A stretch of 64,000 nt of DNA from Comamonas sp. Y33R10-2 (GCF_019355935.1 NZ_CP079925.1:1612001-1676000); one strand, 5' to 3'. Shown: positions 10,343 to 19,896, numbered from the stretch's first letter. The notes: generated by a model from the letters alone, not told the origin. Numbers and translations: made by a program.

Positions 10343-11290
10343 ATGAACGCAAGCACCCCTCACACCATCACCGGCAACACCATCGCCGAGCTGATTGCCA
10401 GCGGCGCGCAGGCGCTGACTGCGGCTGGCGTGGCCTTTGGTCACGGCACAGCCACGGCTGAAGACGAAGCCGCTTGGCTGGTTCTCTGGAAGCTGGCCCT
10501 GCCGCTAGACAGCGAACTCACGCCCGGCGCGCCAGAATCTGTGGCAAATCAGGCTGTAGTCCAAGAACAGCAAGCACAAGTAGCTACGCTTTTTGAAGAG
10601 CGTATCCGCACGCGCAAACCTGCCGCCTACCTTACCAATGAGGCTTGGCTGGTGGGCGTGCCCTTTTACATTGACGAGCGCTCCATCGTCCCGCGCAGTT
10701 TTATTGCTGAGTTTTTGGCTGATGGCAGCATTGACGACTGGCTGAGTGACAAAACTCAGCAGGTACTGGATTTATGTACAGGCAACGGATCTTTGGCCTG
10801 TTTGGCCGCCATGGCATACCCGGATGTGCATGTCACCGGCGCTGACATTTCTGCCGACGCGCTGGCCGTGGCCCGCATCAACGTAGACAAGCACGGCCTG
10901 CAAGAGCGCGTGACGCTGCTGGAAAGCAACGGCATGAGCGCAGTGCCCGGCACTTGGGACTTGGTACTGTGCAACCCGCCTTACGTCAACTCTGACAGCA
11001 TGGGCAAACTGCCAGCGGAATATCTGGCCGAGCCAGAGCTAGCCTTGGCTGGCGGCGCGGATGGCATGGACTTTATTCGCCAACTCCTCAAAGACCTGCC
11101 CTCACGCCTGAACAAGGATGGTGTGGTGATTTTGGAGATCGGCAACGAAAGGCCGTATTTTGAAACGGCCTTCCCGGACCTACCCGTCTTCTGGCTCGAC
11201 ACCAGCTCGGGCGACGAGCAAGTGCTGCTGCTGACCGAAGAATCCCTGCGCCACTGGAGCAACGGCGACACGGCGGCGCTAACGCTTTAA
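10343..11290 (+). CDS. prmB: 50S ribosomal protein L3 N5-glutamine methyltransferase
   Basis: This 315-residue SAM-dependent methyltransferase is of the HemK/PrmB family and starts 9 bases after dapE. It has an N-terminal helical domain, the Rossmann motif VLDLCTGNGSLAC near residue 141 and the catalytic NPPY tetrapeptide (VLCNPPYVNSD) near 213. PrmB rather than PrmC is inferred from the substrate-region motif AAYLTNEAWLVGVPFY and from length. Residues about 68-85 (the ANQAVVQEQQAQVATLF region) fall in a linker and are encoded by DNA resembling a dispersed intergenic repeat. Confidence 0.9.
   Translation: MNASTPHTITGNTIAELIASGAQALTAAGVAFGHGTATAEDEAAWLVLWKLALPLDSELTPGAPESVANQAVVQEQQAQVATLFEERIRTRKPAAYLTNEAWLVGVPFYIDERSIVPRSFIAEFLADGSIDDWLSDKTQQVLDLCTGNGSLACLAAMAYPDVHVTGADISADALAVARINVDKHGLQERVTLLESNGMSAVPGTWDLVLCNPPYVNSDSMGKLPAEYLAEPELALAGGADGMDFIRQLLKDLPSRLNKDGVVILEIGNERPYFETAFPDLPVFWLDTSSGDEQVLLLTEESLRHWSNGDTAALTL
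10546..10597 (+). repeat. Dispersed Comamonadaceae-type repeat copy inside prmB
   Basis: The run from AAATCAGGCTGTAGT to GTAGCTACGCTTTTTG matches, with substitutions, intergenic segments at 58041-58090 (minus) and 63953-64000 (plus). It is in frame and translated as a linker of PrmB. Confidence 0.45.
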
Positions 11291-11383
11291 CGCACAGCGC
11301 TTTCGAAGCGATTTCACAGAGCGCGATCAATGCCAATGCGGGCGACATGTTGAGACAATTGGTGAAACAAGCGCCCGCATTTT

Positions 11384-12454
11384 TTAAGGCTTCTCTACGT
11401 CACTTCGCCCCATATACCGGGCAAAGCGCTCATACCCCGGCCCATGCATGGGCTGGCGTGTCTCCCAGGGCCAGCCGCCGAACTGCGTCCGCTGAAAATC
11501 GCGTTTGGCCTGGTGCAACTCTTCAATGGTGTTGGTCACGTAGACAGTCGATCGCACCACGGGCTCATTCAAAGGCACGCCTTGCAGCAGCATCAGGCGC
11601 ACCGTGTGGGCACTGCGATTGGCCAGCGGCAAAGCGGCCTGCGCCAGCACCCGCACGCGCTTATTGCCTCCCACGTCCTGCCCATCCACCAGTAAACCGA
11701 TACCTGTATAGACATACAAGGTGCGCTGTGTCTGCGCCAATTGCGCAGCAGGCAAGGTCTGACGGGCACCGGGCTCCAGCGTGATCATCCAGATGGCGAC
11801 CTCCGAGCGGGGATCCGCCGCCCAGGTGTCGAGCGTGGGAACGATGGGTTGAATCGACACTGGTGCGAAACCGTCGGCACTTTGCTCCGGCTCCTGTGGC
11901 TGATAGGTCCCGGCGATGATCTTCACATCCGCCCCGCCATGTTGGTAATGCGGAATGTGCGCATCCCACATCATTTTGTATTCGGGGTGCACCATTTTCT
12001 TGCGACCCGGCATGTTCAGCCAGACCTGAAACAGCTCGAACTCATTGGGCTGATCCTGACTCAGCAGCGGAAACATCTCGGCATGCTGAATACCGCCACC
12101 GGCCGTCATCCATTGCACATCACCGGGACCGTAGCGGCCGCTATTGCCCAGTGAGTCGGCATGATCCACATAGCCTTTTTGCAAAATAGAGACCGTCTCC
12201 ATTCCCCGGTGTGGGTGATTGGGAAAGCCCGGCATCCCGTCAGCCCCCGAATACAAGCTATAGCCATCAGGGTTGCCAAAATCACTGCCAGCAGGATGGC
12301 CCACACGATGACTCTCAGGCACCGCGTAGTGCTCATCCCCGGCGGGGTAGTGCTCCACATGGTGGGCGCAGACCAGAAAAGGGTCTATGCCCACCCACGG
12401 CTGGGTCAGTTCTATGCATTCGAGAATGGGATTGTCTTGAATGGGATCCATCAT
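11384..12454 (-). CDS. Pirin family protein (second of an adjacent pair)
   Basis: This 356-residue bicupin of the pirin family has the N-terminal cupin metal-site motif FPNHPHRGMETVS near residue 78 and GGGIQHAEMFP near 120, with the His and Glu ligands intact. Bacterial pirins are described as quercetinase-like dioxygenases or redox-responsive partners; the substrate is unknown here. It lies 39 bases downstream of a second pirin gene in the same direction. The two are clearly paralogous but diverged, and the pair probably arose by an old tandem duplication. Confidence 0.88.
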   Translation of the reverse strand: MMDPIQDNPILECIELTQPWVGIDPFLVCAHHVEHYPAGDEHYAVPESHRVGHPAGSDFGNPDGYSLYSGADGMPGFPNHPHRGMETVSILQKGYVDHADSLGNSGRYGPGDVQWMTAGGGIQHAEMFPLLSQDQPNEFELFQVWLNMPGRKKMVHPEYKMMWDAHIPHYQHGGADVKIIAGTYQPQEPEQSADGFAPVSIQPIVPTLDTWAADPRSEVAIWMITLEPGARQTLPAAQLAQTQRTLYVYTGIGLLVDGQDVGGNKRVRVLAQAALPLANRSAHTVRLMLLQGVPLNEPVVRSTVYVTNTIEELHQAKRDFQRTQFGGWPWETRQPMHGPGYERFARYMGRSDVEKP

Positions 12455-12493
12455 GATGAGAGCTCTCTGAAAGGAGTGGACACCACCGGATGT

Positions 12494-13576
12494 TCAAGGC
12501 TTGGGCACATCCGGTTTGGGCTTCTCGAGACGCCCATCCGGGTGTTGTGCAAACCGTCCCTCGGTGCCATGGGTGTGTTTGTAGGTGGGCCAGGGCCAGC
12601 CGCCAAACTGCGTACGCTGGTAGTCGTGCAGGGCCTGCATCACTTCCTGCTGCGTGTTCATCACAATCGGTCCTTGGGCCACCACAGGCTCGCCAATGGG
12701 CTTGCCTTGTAGCAGCAGCACTTCAATAACCTCCGTGCCTTCGTTGGCCAGCGGTGCAGGATGAGCCGCCTGCACCTCCACCATCACACGCTGGTTGAAG
12801 CGGTGGCCATCCACCGTCAACGTACTCCCTGTGGTCAGGTACAGCGCGCGGCGCGACTGCCCCACCGCTGCGGGCAACACCAGCCGGGCACCGGGCTCCA
12901 GGCGGATGATCCAGATCGCCACATCGGCTCCAGGCTCACTGGCCCAGGAGTTTTGCGGGGGTGGCAGGGCCTTGACCAGCTTTTGACCGCCTGCAGCCGC
13001 CATATCCACAGGGGCATAGTCGCCGGCGATGACCTCCACCTCGCTCTTGTGTCCCTGGGCATCGGTCTGCACCACCATGGGGATCTCATTGGCCCAGAAC
13101 ATGGTGAACTCGGGCGGTGCCATCTTGCTTTTGGCAGGCAAGTTCAGCCAGATCTGAAAAAGGTCCAGCGGGTTGTCCTTGTCCTCATGCACCATGGGAA
13201 ACATCTCACCATGCTGCACACCGCTGCCAGTCGTGAGCCACTGCACATCGCCTTCGCCATAGCGGGCGGTGGCCCCCAGGGAGTCGGCATGGTCCACCAG
13301 CCCTTTGCGCACGATGGTCACGGTCTCAAAGCCACGGTGCGGGTGGGCGGGAAAGCCGGGTACCTGATCACCGTGGTACATGCTGAAGCCATCCTTGCCG
13401 CTGAAGTCCATACCGATCTCCCGGCCCTGCAGCAACTGGGCATCAGGTCCTAGCTGGCCGTTGCCACGGGGATAGTGATCCTGGTGATAAGCACCAAAGA
13501 TAAAGGGATCGATGCCTGGCAGGCGACGCTCCAGCGCCTGGGCACTGAGGATGATCGTGGGGTTGTCGTGTGACAC
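12494..13576 (-). CDS. Pirin family protein (first of an adjacent pair)
   Basis: This 360-residue pirin has cupin motifs FPAHPHRGFETVT near residue 78 and GSGVQHGEMFP near 118, both with the expected His residues. It is the upstream member of a two-pirin minus-strand unit, about 110 bases below a minus-strand oxidoreductase gene. A short Pro/Lys-rich tail (EKPKPDVPKP) ends the protein. Function beyond family membership cannot be assigned from sequence. Confidence 0.88.
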   Translation of the reverse strand: MSHDNPTIILSAQALERRLPGIDPFIFGAYHQDHYPRGNGQLGPDAQLLQGREIGMDFSGKDGFSMYHGDQVPGFPAHPHRGFETVTIVRKGLVDHADSLGATARYGEGDVQWLTTGSGVQHGEMFPMVHEDKDNPLDLFQIWLNLPAKSKMAPPEFTMFWANEIPMVVQTDAQGHKSEVEVIAGDYAPVDMAAAGGQKLVKALPPPQNSWASEPGADVAIWIIRLEPGARLVLPAAVGQSRRALYLTTGSTLTVDGHRFNQRVMVEVQAAHPAPLANEGTEVIEVLLLQGKPIGEPVVAQGPIVMNTQQEVMQALHDYQRTQFGGWPWPTYKHTHGTEGRFAQHPDGRLEKPKPDVPKP

Positions 13577-13686
13577 AAAACCTCCTTGGAGTCTTTCAAC
13601 TCGTCAAACATGCACATTCAGCATACCGAGCGCTTAGGAGCCGTGCATTACTCCCCGTATCGCGCCTCATTCAGCACGTCTTATTT

Positions 13687-14598
13687 TCAGAACGTCAGCA
13701 CCGTTTTACCCCGGCTGTGACCTTCCAAAATGTTGGTAAACGCCTCCCTTGCATCGGCAAATGGATAGGCCTTGCTTACCACCCAGCTGAAGCGACCGTC
13801 CGCCACACCATCCACCACATGCTGCAAATTGGCCGGATTGCGTTGTACCCAGACCGCCTTGATGAGTGGCGATGACAGCTTTCGACCTGCAATCGTGCCC
13901 ATGAAGCCACCAGGCACAACCGTTGCCAGAGAGGCCTGCGTGGCATCTTCGTTCCCGGCCATATCGATGGAGGCATCAAAGGGCTGTGGATGCACGGCCT
14001 TGAGCCGCTCTACAAGCCCTTCACCATAGACCACAGCGGTCGCTCCCAGAGAACGCACATACTCTTGGTTACCTGCGGACGCCGTCGCTACCACGTTAAT
14101 GCCGCGCTCCTTGGCCAGCTGTACCGTGATCGAGCCAACGCCCCCCGAAGCGCCGTGCACCAGCAGTGAACGTACATCCCCGATTTCATCAAGGATGGTC
14201 ATAGCCGTCTGGGCCACACCCGCCAGAGAGCCTGCGACTTCCCAGGACATGGAGGCTGGCTTGGCAAGCAGGTTGCCCACTGGCACATCAATCACGGACG
14301 CATGGGTGAACGCGCCGCCTGATCCCAGTACCGCACTGCCCAGCGACCAGGGGCTAGCGCCAGTAGCGGCAGGCGCATTGATTTCCACAATCTCACCCGC
14401 AAACTCGGTACCAAAGGTCTGTGGCGTGGAGGCATGGCGAAACTCGCCCGTCATGCGTCTGGCATCAATAGGGTTGATGCCCGCGGCGTGCAACTTGATG
14501 CGTGCCATGCCGACGGACAGTGGCGGCAATTCCACGTTGGCGAACTCGAGAACCTCGGCCTGCCCGTAGGTCTTGGCGATCATTACTGTGCTTTGCAT
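13687..14598 (-). CDS. NADP-dependent quinone oxidoreductase-like (MDR, zinc-less)
   Basis: This medium-chain dehydrogenase/reductase has about 303 residues. The frame extends 60 codons further upstream, but the ATG at 14598 has GGAGACT just ahead and gives the typical MQSTVMIAKTYGQAEVLEF start. The nucleotide-binding motif VHGASGGVGSITVQLA is near residue 147. No catalytic or structural zinc cysteines are seen, so it belongs with quinone oxidoreductases and enoyl reductases. It precedes the two pirins and diverges from a broken LysR gene, a layout typical of a LysR-controlled operon. Confidence 0.87.
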   Translation of the reverse strand: MQSTVMIAKTYGQAEVLEFANVELPPLSVGMARIKLHAAGINPIDARRMTGEFRHASTPQTFGTEFAGEIVEINAPAATGASPWSLGSAVLGSGGAFTHASVIDVPVGNLLAKPASMSWEVAGSLAGVAQTAMTILDEIGDVRSLLVHGASGGVGSITVQLAKERGINVVATASAGNQEYVRSLGATAVVYGEGLVERLKAVHPQPFDASIDMAGNEDATQASLATVVPGGFMGTIAGRKLSSPLIKAVWVQRNPANLQHVVDGVADGRFSWVVSKAYPFADAREAFTNILEGHSRGKTVLTF

Positions 14599-14855
14599 GA
14601 AGTCTCCAATCAATGCGTGAAATACGCGGTGGTTAGTGGGGATGACCAACGTGCGGAAGCGATGCATCAATTCCTGAACCATCCATGACTTGCATACTAC
14701 GCAGTGCAAAAGCCTAAAAATGCGCCACAATTGATCGTCACTATTCCATTTTTGATACAAGTAACCCGGTGCTACCACCCGTGTTCAAGCCTATTAGCAC
14801 CGGCCAGCGCATACCTGTACTTGACTGTCATCCACCGAGAGGCTGAATATTTGCC

Positions 14856-15760
14856 ATGGTTGATCTCCATAGCCTGAAGATTTTTCTCGACGTGGTGAAC
14901 GCTGGCGGCTACACCGCCGCCCATCGCAAGACGGGGCAATCCCGCGCCACGCTCAGCCGCCATATCTCAGAGCTGGAGGCCGCTCTGGGTGCACGCCTGA
15001 TCGAGCGCAGCACCCGCAGTTTCAAACTGACCGAGCAGGGCCATATTCTTCATGAGCGCAGCCAAGACATCTTTGCGCAGGTGGATGATGCCGTGGCGCT
15101 GGTGGAAAATCTGCAGCGTGAGCCCAGTGGCATCGTACGTGCCGCCATTCCCCCTCACTGATGCACCTACATCTGGGCAATGAGATCCTGCGCTACATGC
15201 AAACCTACACCCAGGTACGTGTTGAGCTGGAAGTCTCCAACCGCCCCGTGGACATTCAAAACGAAGATGTGGACTTTGTGATTCGTGCCCGCGCGCAGAT
15301 GGACTACCCCCAGCATTTCGTGCCTGTGGTGCTAGGGCGCATGAAGCTGTGTCTGGTCGCCCACCCCTCATGGGCCAGCGCCTTGCAACCCAATCTGCGA
15401 GAAACCCTGGAACATGTGCCCACCATCGCCTGGAAGACCAGCGGTGCCCTGCCCTCCTGGCAACTCATTGCGCAAGATGGCATGCCGGTGGATGTGCAAA
15501 TTCGCCCGCGCCTCATGGTCAATGACCTAACCACCTTGCGTGACGCCGCGCTACAAGGCATAGGCATTGCCATGATTCCCGAGGTCTATGTCCGTGAGGA
15601 TGTAGATCAGGGCCGCTTGATGGATATTGCCCTCGACCTCAAGCCCCCCACCAGCATCATCCATGCTGTCCACTTGGGCCGCCGCGGCATGCGACCCGCT
15701 GTACGACATCTGCTGGACTGGCTCAAGGAAGTGACCCAGCATCTGCGAAATACGCAGTGA
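14856..15760 (+). pseudogene. LysR-family regulator split by a -1 frameshift
   Basis: Two abutting ORFs together make one LysR regulator. The first (14856-15161, 101 aa) has the winged-helix DNA-binding domain: LKIFLDVVNAGGYTAAH and SRATLSRHISELE. The second (15161-15760, 199 aa) is the periplasmic-binding-like effector domain (PVDIQNEDVDFVIRA onward). The shift occurs in a run of five C's at 15150-15154; a sixth C would restore A-A-I-P-P-S-L-M-H-L-H-L-G. The TGA of the first and ATG of the second overlap (TGATG), so coupled translation of two half-proteins is possible. A sequencing error is an equal alternative. It probably regulated the divergent oxidoreductase-pirin genes. Confidence 0.8.
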
Positions 15761-15911
15761 TTCAACGCTAGTCCCGCGCTCAAGCAAACCGGCACCCTAC
15801 AAACCACTGACCTTGTGTTTAGATCACCATTCTTGACGTTAAATCGGCCCAGCATGAAACAGAAAGTCGTGATGCACCTTTGGCCGAGGGAAGAAGAAGC
15901 TAGAAGCTCAC

Positions 15912-16799
15912 TTAGTACGACATCACTCGTGTCGCCAGTCTGCAAATCGGAGTACGGATCAGCCCTTCCACACGGGGCGGCAGCAGCATGGGCTTAAGAA
16001 GCATGCGCACCGCCAGATCGGCTGGCAGGCTTCGGCTAATTAGCTCATAAATGCGCTGTGCCATGCCTTCAAAGGTGGTGGCGCTCCCTTTAAAGTAGCG
16101 TCCTTTGTGGCCCCATACATGGCGCAGTGCAATTTCCGTATCACTTTCCCGCAATTCCTTCAGGCGGCGATAAAGAGCCTTGGCAATGCGGGCGCGGCCC
16201 ACCGGAGATTCGTTCTGCATTTCCTTGAAAAACTTCAGAAAATGCTTGAAGTGGTTCACCTCATCATTGCGAATATTGCCCAGCAACTGACTCAGTACTG
16301 GCTCATCACTCAGCTCCCGCAGCGTGTGGTAGTAAGCGGTCGTACCCGTCTCCACCACACAGCGCGCCACCAACTCTAGCCGGGGGTCCGGGTCTAGCTC
16401 TTCCACGGTGCACAGCTGAGAATATTCGGCAAAAAAGCTGTCATAAGCCTGCTGCCAAGGGAATGCAGGCCACACCGCCTCTACATACGCTCTCAAGGCA
16501 GTGCCGTGCTGCAACTCTTCGCCCTCCCACTGCGCACTAAGCCAAGACGCAATTTCAGGCCATGCGGCGAAATGCTCGGCCAGATTTACGGCATAGGTAT
16601 CCGAGCCTGTTTCGATGAAAGAGGCACTCGTCAGCAAGAAGAAAAGATCTTCATTACCTTGCACCGCCGCGCGATCAATGGCTGAGAAGTCAATGTCTTG
16701 CACTCGCCAATGGGGAGCAGTCTTTCCTTCAGTCTTTGATGGAGGTGTCAGCTGCTCTGACCGGCGAGGTGGCGGTGGATATGACAAGTTTGGCTGCAT
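15912..16799 (-). CDS. Ferritin-like diiron domain protein
   Basis: This 295-residue protein has an all-helical ferritin-like core with iron-ligand motifs in order: EDLFFLLTSASFIETGSD, EGEELQHG near residue 95, ETGTTAYYHTL near 150 and DEVNHFKHF near 185. This pattern of two E-x-x-H pairs resembles acyl-ACP desaturase-like and AurF-like diiron oxygenases. The N-terminus is a Pro/Ser-rich linker; the C-terminus (MLLPPRVEGLIRTP) is typical of the group in Burkholderiales. Substrate unknown. It stands alone between a broken LysR gene and the ABC-F gene. Confidence 0.75.
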   Translation of the reverse strand: MQPNLSYPPPPRRSEQLTPPSKTEGKTAPHWRVQDIDFSAIDRAAVQGNEDLFFLLTSASFIETGSDTYAVNLAEHFAAWPEIASWLSAQWEGEELQHGTALRAYVEAVWPAFPWQQAYDSFFAEYSQLCTVEELDPDPRLELVARCVVETGTTAYYHTLRELSDEPVLSQLLGNIRNDEVNHFKHFLKFFKEMQNESPVGRARIAKALYRRLKELRESDTEIALRHVWGHKGRYFKGSATTFEGMAQRIYELISRSLPADLAVRMLLKPMLLPPRVEGLIRTPICRLATRVMSY

Positions 16800-17041
16800 C
16801 AGGCGCTAGATCCAGATCTATTCCATAGCTGTAACGGATTAAAAGATACGCGATCTTGCGAGCACATTCACGCTTAATTTGTAAGATGTCGCCGACATTA
16901 CTGCTAAATAAGCGCCTAAAGCCACTTCAACCGGCCACTTCAAGCCACTAATTTGCGCCGCTGCGCACAGCGCCTATCACGCCGGCCTATTCCACGGGGC
17001 CGCAGGCTGGCATCCAATCACTGGGATAATCACCGCCATTC

Positions 17042-19116
17042 ATGATCAGCCTCAAGAACATCACGCTGCGCCGCGGCACCAAAGTCCTGCTCGACCAGGT
17101 TAGCACCACCATCAACCCGGGAGAATCCGTAGGCCTTGTCGGCCGCAACGGTGCGGGCAAGTCCAGTCTGTTTGCTCTGCTCAACCGCAGCATCAGCGAA
17201 GACGGTGGTGATTTTTTCATCCCCCCCAGTGGCGCATGGCCCAAGTGGCCCAGAACATGCCCGAGACGGACGACACCGCCACCCAGTTTGTACTGGATGG
17301 TGACACGCGTCTGGCCGAACTCAATGCCCAATTGGCTGCTGCAGAAGCATCTGAAGACGGCATGGAAATCGCCCAAGCCTATATCGACCTGGGCGATGCC
17401 GGTGCGCACGATGCAGAATCGCGCGCACAAGCGCTGATTCTGGGTCTAGGCTTCAAGGTGTCCGAGCTGACCCAGCCGGTCAACAGCTTCTCTGGCGGCT
17501 GGCGCATGCGCCTGCAACTGGCGCGCGCGCTGATGGCGCCTAGCGATTTGTTGCTGCTCGACGAGCCTACCAATCACTTGGACTTGGACGCTTTGGTGTG
17601 GCTGGAAGCTTGGCTCAAGCGCTACAGCGGAACGATGATCGTCATCAGCCATGACCGCGAGTTCTTAGACGCGATCACCAACGTCACCCTGCAAATTCAG
17701 GGCGGCCAAATCAACCGCTACGGCGGCAACTACTCGCGCTTTGAAGAGCTGCGCGCCCAGCAGCTTGAGCTGCAAGCCGCCAGCTTCTCCAAACAGCAAG
17801 AGAAGATGGCGCACTTGCAAAAGTTTATTGACCGCTTTAAGGCCAAGGCCAGCAAAGCCAAGCAGGCACAAAGCCGGGTCAAGCAGCTCGAACGCATGGA
17901 AAAGATCGGCCCTGTGCTGGCCGAAGCTGAATTCACCTTTGAATTCAAAGAGCCCGCAAGCTTGCCCAACCCAATGCTGGCCATCAACGATGCCTCCTTC
18001 GGCTATCAAGACGAAGACGGCAACAAGACCACCATTTTGCGCGGCGTTAACCGCTCGGTACTGGCCGGTCAGCGCATTGGCATTTTGGGCGCCAACGGTC
18101 AGGGTAAATCGACCTTGGTCAAAACCATTGCCCGCGAGATGAAGCAGCTCGAAGGTGAAGTCACCGAAGGCAAGGGCCTCAATATTGGTTACTTCGCTCA
18201 GCAAGAGCTGGACGTGCTGCGCCCTAGCGAAAACCCGCTGGAGCACATGGCCCGTTTGGCCCGCGATTTGGGCTCTGCCGCTCCTGCCGCCAGCCGCGAG
18301 CAAGATTTGCGCACTTGGCTTGGCACTTTCAACTTCAGCGGCGACATGGTCAAGCAAGCCGTGGGTAGCATGAGCGGTGGCGAAAAAGCCCGCTTGGTAC
18401 TGGCCATGATCGTTTGGCAACGTCCCAACTTGCTGCTGCTTGACGAGCCAACCAATCACTTGGACTTGGCTACCCGCGAAGCGCTGGCCATGGCTATCAA
18501 CGACTTTGATGGCACCGTCATGCTGGTATCTCACGACCGTTCGCTGCTGCGCTCGGTCTGCGAGGACTTCTGGATGGTCGGCCGCGGCGTGGTGGGCCCG
18601 TTCGACGGCACACTGGACGACTACCAGCGCTACCTGCTCGACGAATCCAAGCGCCTGCGCGAAGAAGCCAAGCAAGCAGAGAGCAAAGCCAGCAGCGCAA
18701 AGTCTGCCGAAGTTCAAACTCCAGCGGTTGCCGCCCAAGCGGTGCAGGCAGTGCCTGTAGTTGAATCGCCAAAAGCGCAAGCTCTTGCAACGTCGACTGC
18801 TCCTGTCGCAACCGCTGCTGGCGCAATGGCTGACCCCAAGGAAGCTCGCCGTCTAGCCGCCGCCACGCGCCAGCAACTGGCTGAGAAAACCAAGCCTTTC
18901 AAGAAGGAGTTGGAGCAAATTGATAAGAAGCTGCCCCAGCTCAACGCCCAGCGCAGCACACTTGAAGAAAAGCTGGCCACCTCTGGCATGGCAGCTGGCG
19001 ACATCGTCGAAGCCGGCAAGCTGCTGAGCAATGTGAACGGAGAGATCGAGCAGCTAGAAGAGCGCTGGCTGGAACTGTCAGAGCAAATCGAAGCGCTGAG
19101 CACAGAAACCTGCTGA
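17042..19116 (+). pseudogene. ABC-F family ATPase (YheS-like), frameshifted at a C tract
   Basis: Two overlapping frames encode one ABC-F ribosome-associated ATPase. The first has ISLKNITLRRGTKVLLD and Walker A GRNGAGKSS (residue 36 on) and leaves frame at about 17221. The second (from ATG 17236 to 19116, 626 aa) continues with MAQVAQNMPETD, the signature FSGGWRMRL, Walker B LLLLDEPTNHLD, the linker, second Walker A GANGQGKST, second signature MSGGEKARL, second Walker B and a coiled-coil tail. One C added to the seven-C run at 17221-17227 restores I-P-P-Q-W-R-M-A-Q. A YheS-type protein is normally conserved, so a homopolymer sequencing error is quite possible. Confidence 0.85.
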
Positions 19117-19160
19117 TCGAGCTGCTAATTGACCTGCTAAAAAACCATCTGGTTTAAACA

Positions 19161-19207
19161 AAATAGCGCCCAGTCCATATTTTGTATGGACTGGGCGCTA
19201 TTTTTTT
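19161..19207 (+). terminator. Strong intrinsic terminator after ABC-F gene
   Basis: An 18-bp perfect stem (AATAGCGCCCAGTCCATA and its complement) with a TTTTG loop is followed by eight T's. Confidence 0.9.
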
Positions 19208-19343
19208 GATAGTAAATCTAGCTCTCTCGCCTCACAACCTCTATCCATCCGCTAGCTCGTTGCATTTACTTGCGTGTTTCTTTCATATTCCTGTCAACCA
19301 GCACTCATGACAGCGCGTTGAACATGCAAAGGAGTGAACTGTA

Positions 19344-19466
19344 ATGACCCACACTGTTAACGACACCGCCAAAGCACTGCCATCTCAGGCTGCCGCCGCA
19401 ATGTCCTCAATGGCTTGGCCTTGGGATGAACGCGATCGCAAGCGTGCTCCCGCCTTTGCAGCGTGA
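19344..19466 (+). CDS. Small ORF, 40 aa, ending near W-P-W-D-E-R-D-R-K-R
   Basis: The ATG is preceded by AAAGGAG at a good spacing. The predicted peptide starts MTHTVNDTAKALPS and carries MAWPWDERDRKR near its C-terminus, followed by APAFAA. It has no signal peptide, Cys or membrane segment. The same motif (W-P-x-D-E-R-D-R-K-R) recurs in the next small ORF 96 bases downstream, which is the main reason for believing both are translated. Possible roles include a leader peptide, a small regulatory protein or a modified-peptide precursor; none is supported by neighbours. I do not recognise the family. Confidence 0.5.
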   Translation: MTHTVNDTAKALPSQAAAAMSSMAWPWDERDRKRAPAFAA

Positions 19467-19561
19467 CTTCGGCCTCTCATAAAAAGATTTAAAAAATTTT
19501 CAAAAGCTGTCAACGAGCTGAATCTTTCAAGCGTTGTACAGGCATACAGGAGAAATTTCCC

Positions 19562-19621
19562 ATGCAAGTCCTCAATATCATGAACATCTGGCCCGAAGAC
19601 GAACGCGATCGCAAGCGTTAA
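19562..19621 (+). CDS. Small ORF, 19 aa, ending in W-P-E-D-E-R-D-R-K-R
   Basis: The ATG follows CAGGAGAAATTTCCC, a good ribosome binding site. The peptide is MQVLNIMNIWPEDERDRKR. Its last ten residues match the motif in the 40-residue ORF upstream, and the DNA for the motif is almost identical (GA-C/T-GAACGCGATCGCAAGCG). The two are related by duplication of at least the C-terminal part. A hairpin terminator lies 140 bases further on. Function unknown. Confidence 0.45.
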   Translation: MQVLNIMNIWPEDERDRKR

Positions 19622-19763
19622 GCGCTCTTTCGCAATACAGCGCGTACGAGCAATCTCGCGCTGACTATTGCAGCCAGCTGCCAAGGCAGTCGGCACTGAC
19701 AGGCCACTGAAAAATCAAGCCTCACTGCCGATGTGCAAGCCAGCTCAAACTGGCAAACCCAAC

Positions 19764-19794
19764 AAAACCCGCAAGATTCATTTCTGCGGGTTTT
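19764..19794 (+). terminator. Intrinsic terminator after the small-peptide ORFs
   Basis: AAAACCCGCA and TGCGGGTTTT form a perfect 10-bp stem with an 11-nt loop. It is usable in both directions. Confidence 0.7.
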
Positions 19795-19871
19795 GTCATT
19801 TCTAGCTCTGTTTCACGACACCTGAGTCTTTTAGAGCTATGGCGCTTACAGCGCATAGATAGGCAGCTATT

Positions 19872-19896
19872 AAAAAAGGAGCCGAAGCTCCTTTTG
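19872..19896 (-). terminator. Intrinsic terminator after phaB
   Basis: AAAAGGAGC-CGAA-GCTCCTTTT forms a 9-bp stem with a tetraloop. On the minus strand it is followed by T's, about 20 bases past the phaB stop. Confidence 0.75.
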
